64,000 nt of DNA from Rhizobiales bacterium 62-47 (GTDB lineage: Bacteria > Pseudomonadota > Alphaproteobacteria > Rhizobiales > Xanthobacteraceae). The DNA lies in contig MKVX01000005.1 in assembly GCA_001899255.1 (NCBI GenBank), positions 1-64,000 on the forward strand. Reading direction: 5' to 3'. Position 1 is the first letter of the stretch; the number at the start of each line of letters is the position of its first letter. Of this stretch, positions 63,901-64,000 are shown in pieces. The notes under the pieces are model-generated. The model saw nothing but the letters and a program-made list of their open reading frames with translations, searched no databases and was not told the origin of the DNA. Made by a program: the position numbers and the translations under genes.

Positions 63901-64000
63901 TGCATATAGAGCATGTCCTCAACGCCATTCACCTGCTGCTCGATCGGCAGCGCAACGGTGTCGATCACGGTCTTGGCGCTGGCGCCGGGATAGCGCGTCG
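60975..64000 (-). CDS. RND efflux pump permease (HAE1 family), cut by window edge
   Basis: 1007 residues are present, and the frame runs off the right edge within the N-terminal signature (RYPGASAKTVIDTVALPIEQQVNG), so only about 40-60 residues are missing. Features of AcrB/MexB-type pumps are GVEDMLYMQSYSGADGTYTLTVTF, the transmembrane motif FAIVLAIGIVVDDAIVVVE with the proton-relay Asp pair, and GYEWTAMSYQEK. The C-terminus is Lys/Ala-rich (ERKNKAAAPQM). It would export hydrophobic compounds together with an adaptor gene expected to the right of the window. Confidence 0.95.
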   Translation of the reverse strand, partial: TRYPGASAKTVIDTVALPIEQQVNGVEDMLYMQSYSGADGTYTLTVTFKIGTDLNFAQVLVQNRVSSALSSLPQSVQTQGVTVQKRSTAILLFVTLTSPKATYDSLYLSNYATINIRDELSRLPGVGNVTVFGAGQYSMRVWLDPNKLQVRGLMPQDVIEAIQQQSQQVTAGQVGMPPTPAGQAFQYTLNVNGRLDDARQFEDVIVKTGNAGDVTRVRDVGKVELGAQTYSQIFSLNNQAATGIGVFQSPGANALEVEKAVRSKMASLAAGFPQDVKYDIPFDTTKFVSASIDEVYKTLIEAGLLVLIVILLFLQDWRAMLVPATTVPVTIVGAFAAMAALGFTINLSTLFAIVLAIGIVVDDAIVVVEGAAHNIERGMSGHDAAISAMDQLFAPIIGITLVLVSVFLPAAFLPGLTGRMYAQFALVIAATALISAINAATLKPTQCALWLRRPVPPEQRNWFYRGFNAVYDRVERAYAGLIGRLVAHSNVSVIVALILIGIAGYGLSRVPTGFIPIEDQGYLLAAVQLPDGASLDRTQRVLDRVSEMSGKTPGVEQVISIAGISALDNSSSLANAGVAYIMLKDWSARGAGEDLRSLVYGLNAKLGAIQEARIIVLPPPPIQGIGNAAGFAMQIELRDGNSDFNKLQAITSAVVANAQTQSALQRVSSPFRSMVPQFDVDVDRIKTQTLQVTTDQIFSTLSSYLGASYVNQFNKFGRTFQVYAQADAQFRLVPSDIEKLMVRNSQGDMIPLGTVATITPTVGPSLISLFNLYPSSTVIGLPAQGYSSGQSIALMEQIAAKTLPPGTGYEWTAMSYQEKSVGNQIYYVFGLALLLVYLVLAGQYESWYAPIAVILAVPLSLLGPMIVLSGLRIENNLYTQIGIILLIALSAKNAILIVEVAIELHVRDRKPLLESAVDAARARFRPILMTSFAFILGVVPLVFATGAGASARKSIGITVFSGMIASTCLAVLFVPTFFVVVQRFENWRAERKNKAAAPQMVAQQAHD

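Noticed and set aside
30029-64000. Further mobile elements or CRISPR arrays in the chromosomal part
   Set aside because: No transposase or integrase, no terminal repeats and no regularly spaced repeats were seen.

Overview
The window is high-GC alphaproteobacterial DNA, most likely from the Bradyrhizobium/Rhodopseudomonas/Afipia group. The evidence is a form I CO dehydrogenase operon arranged like that of Oligotropha/Afipia, a FecR/type I secretion/CHASE2 locus, paired FCD-GntR regulators, and an integrative element at a tRNA-Arg 3' end. It falls into two parts: the right-hand end of a large integrative (probably conjugative) element at 1-30028, and chromosome from 30029 to the right edge. 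No complete RNA gene and no CRISPR array was seen.

Element backbone (1-14500, minus strand): a DUF736 gene broken by another mobile element whose end occupies about 1-96, two small membrane proteins, a HEPN-like protein, a DUF2493 (SLOG) protein, a Toprim primase-like protein coupled to a 1437-residue methyltransferase/strawberry-notch helicase, a small conserved protein, a ParB-like protein, a DUF3800 cargo gene and a DUF932 protein. Several of these genes share a repeated 5' leader with a hairpin and GAGAGAG blocks. The transfer genes and the intact tRNA should lie left of the window. The minus-strand integrase (28438-29799) sits beside a 45-bp tRNA-Arg(CCG) 3' fragment (29984-30028) that marks the right junction.

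Cargo (14600-28131, plus strand): a conflict/defence island. Two AbiEi-like antitoxins with related inverted-repeat operators precede an AbiEii toxin. The toxin overlaps a sigma-like gene, then an HTH protein, then an ImmA/IrrE peptidase fused to a UvrD-type helicase with a degenerate nuclease domain. After 81 bp comes a ubiquitin-like cassette: a protein of three ubiquitin-like repeats, an E1-like ThiF protein with an N-terminal DUF6791 domain, and a DUF6527 zinc protein, ending in a strong hairpin. A second module follows: a DUF2158 protein and a caspase fused to a Ski2-like helicase. The sensor/sigma/ubiquitin-like assembly and the caspase-helicase module are the most novel content.

Chromosome: (i) 30149-37540, a taurine/nitrate-type ABC importer with enoyl-CoA hydratase and NDP-forming acyl-CoA synthetase, flanked by two paralogous FCD-GntR regulators; (ii) 37585-46172, a FecR/cadherin-like secreted protein with its ABC exporter, HlyD adaptor and a CHASE2 nucleotide cyclase; (iii) 46548-55463, coxC and coxMSLDEFG for form I aerobic CO oxidation, with a two-turn direct repeat upstream of coxM that fits the CoxC LytTR domain; (iv) 55861-59714, a solitary periplasmic binding protein, an amidase, a 70-residue coupled protein and a PuuE-like deacetylase, with a divergent LysR gene; (v) an RND efflux pump cut by the right edge.
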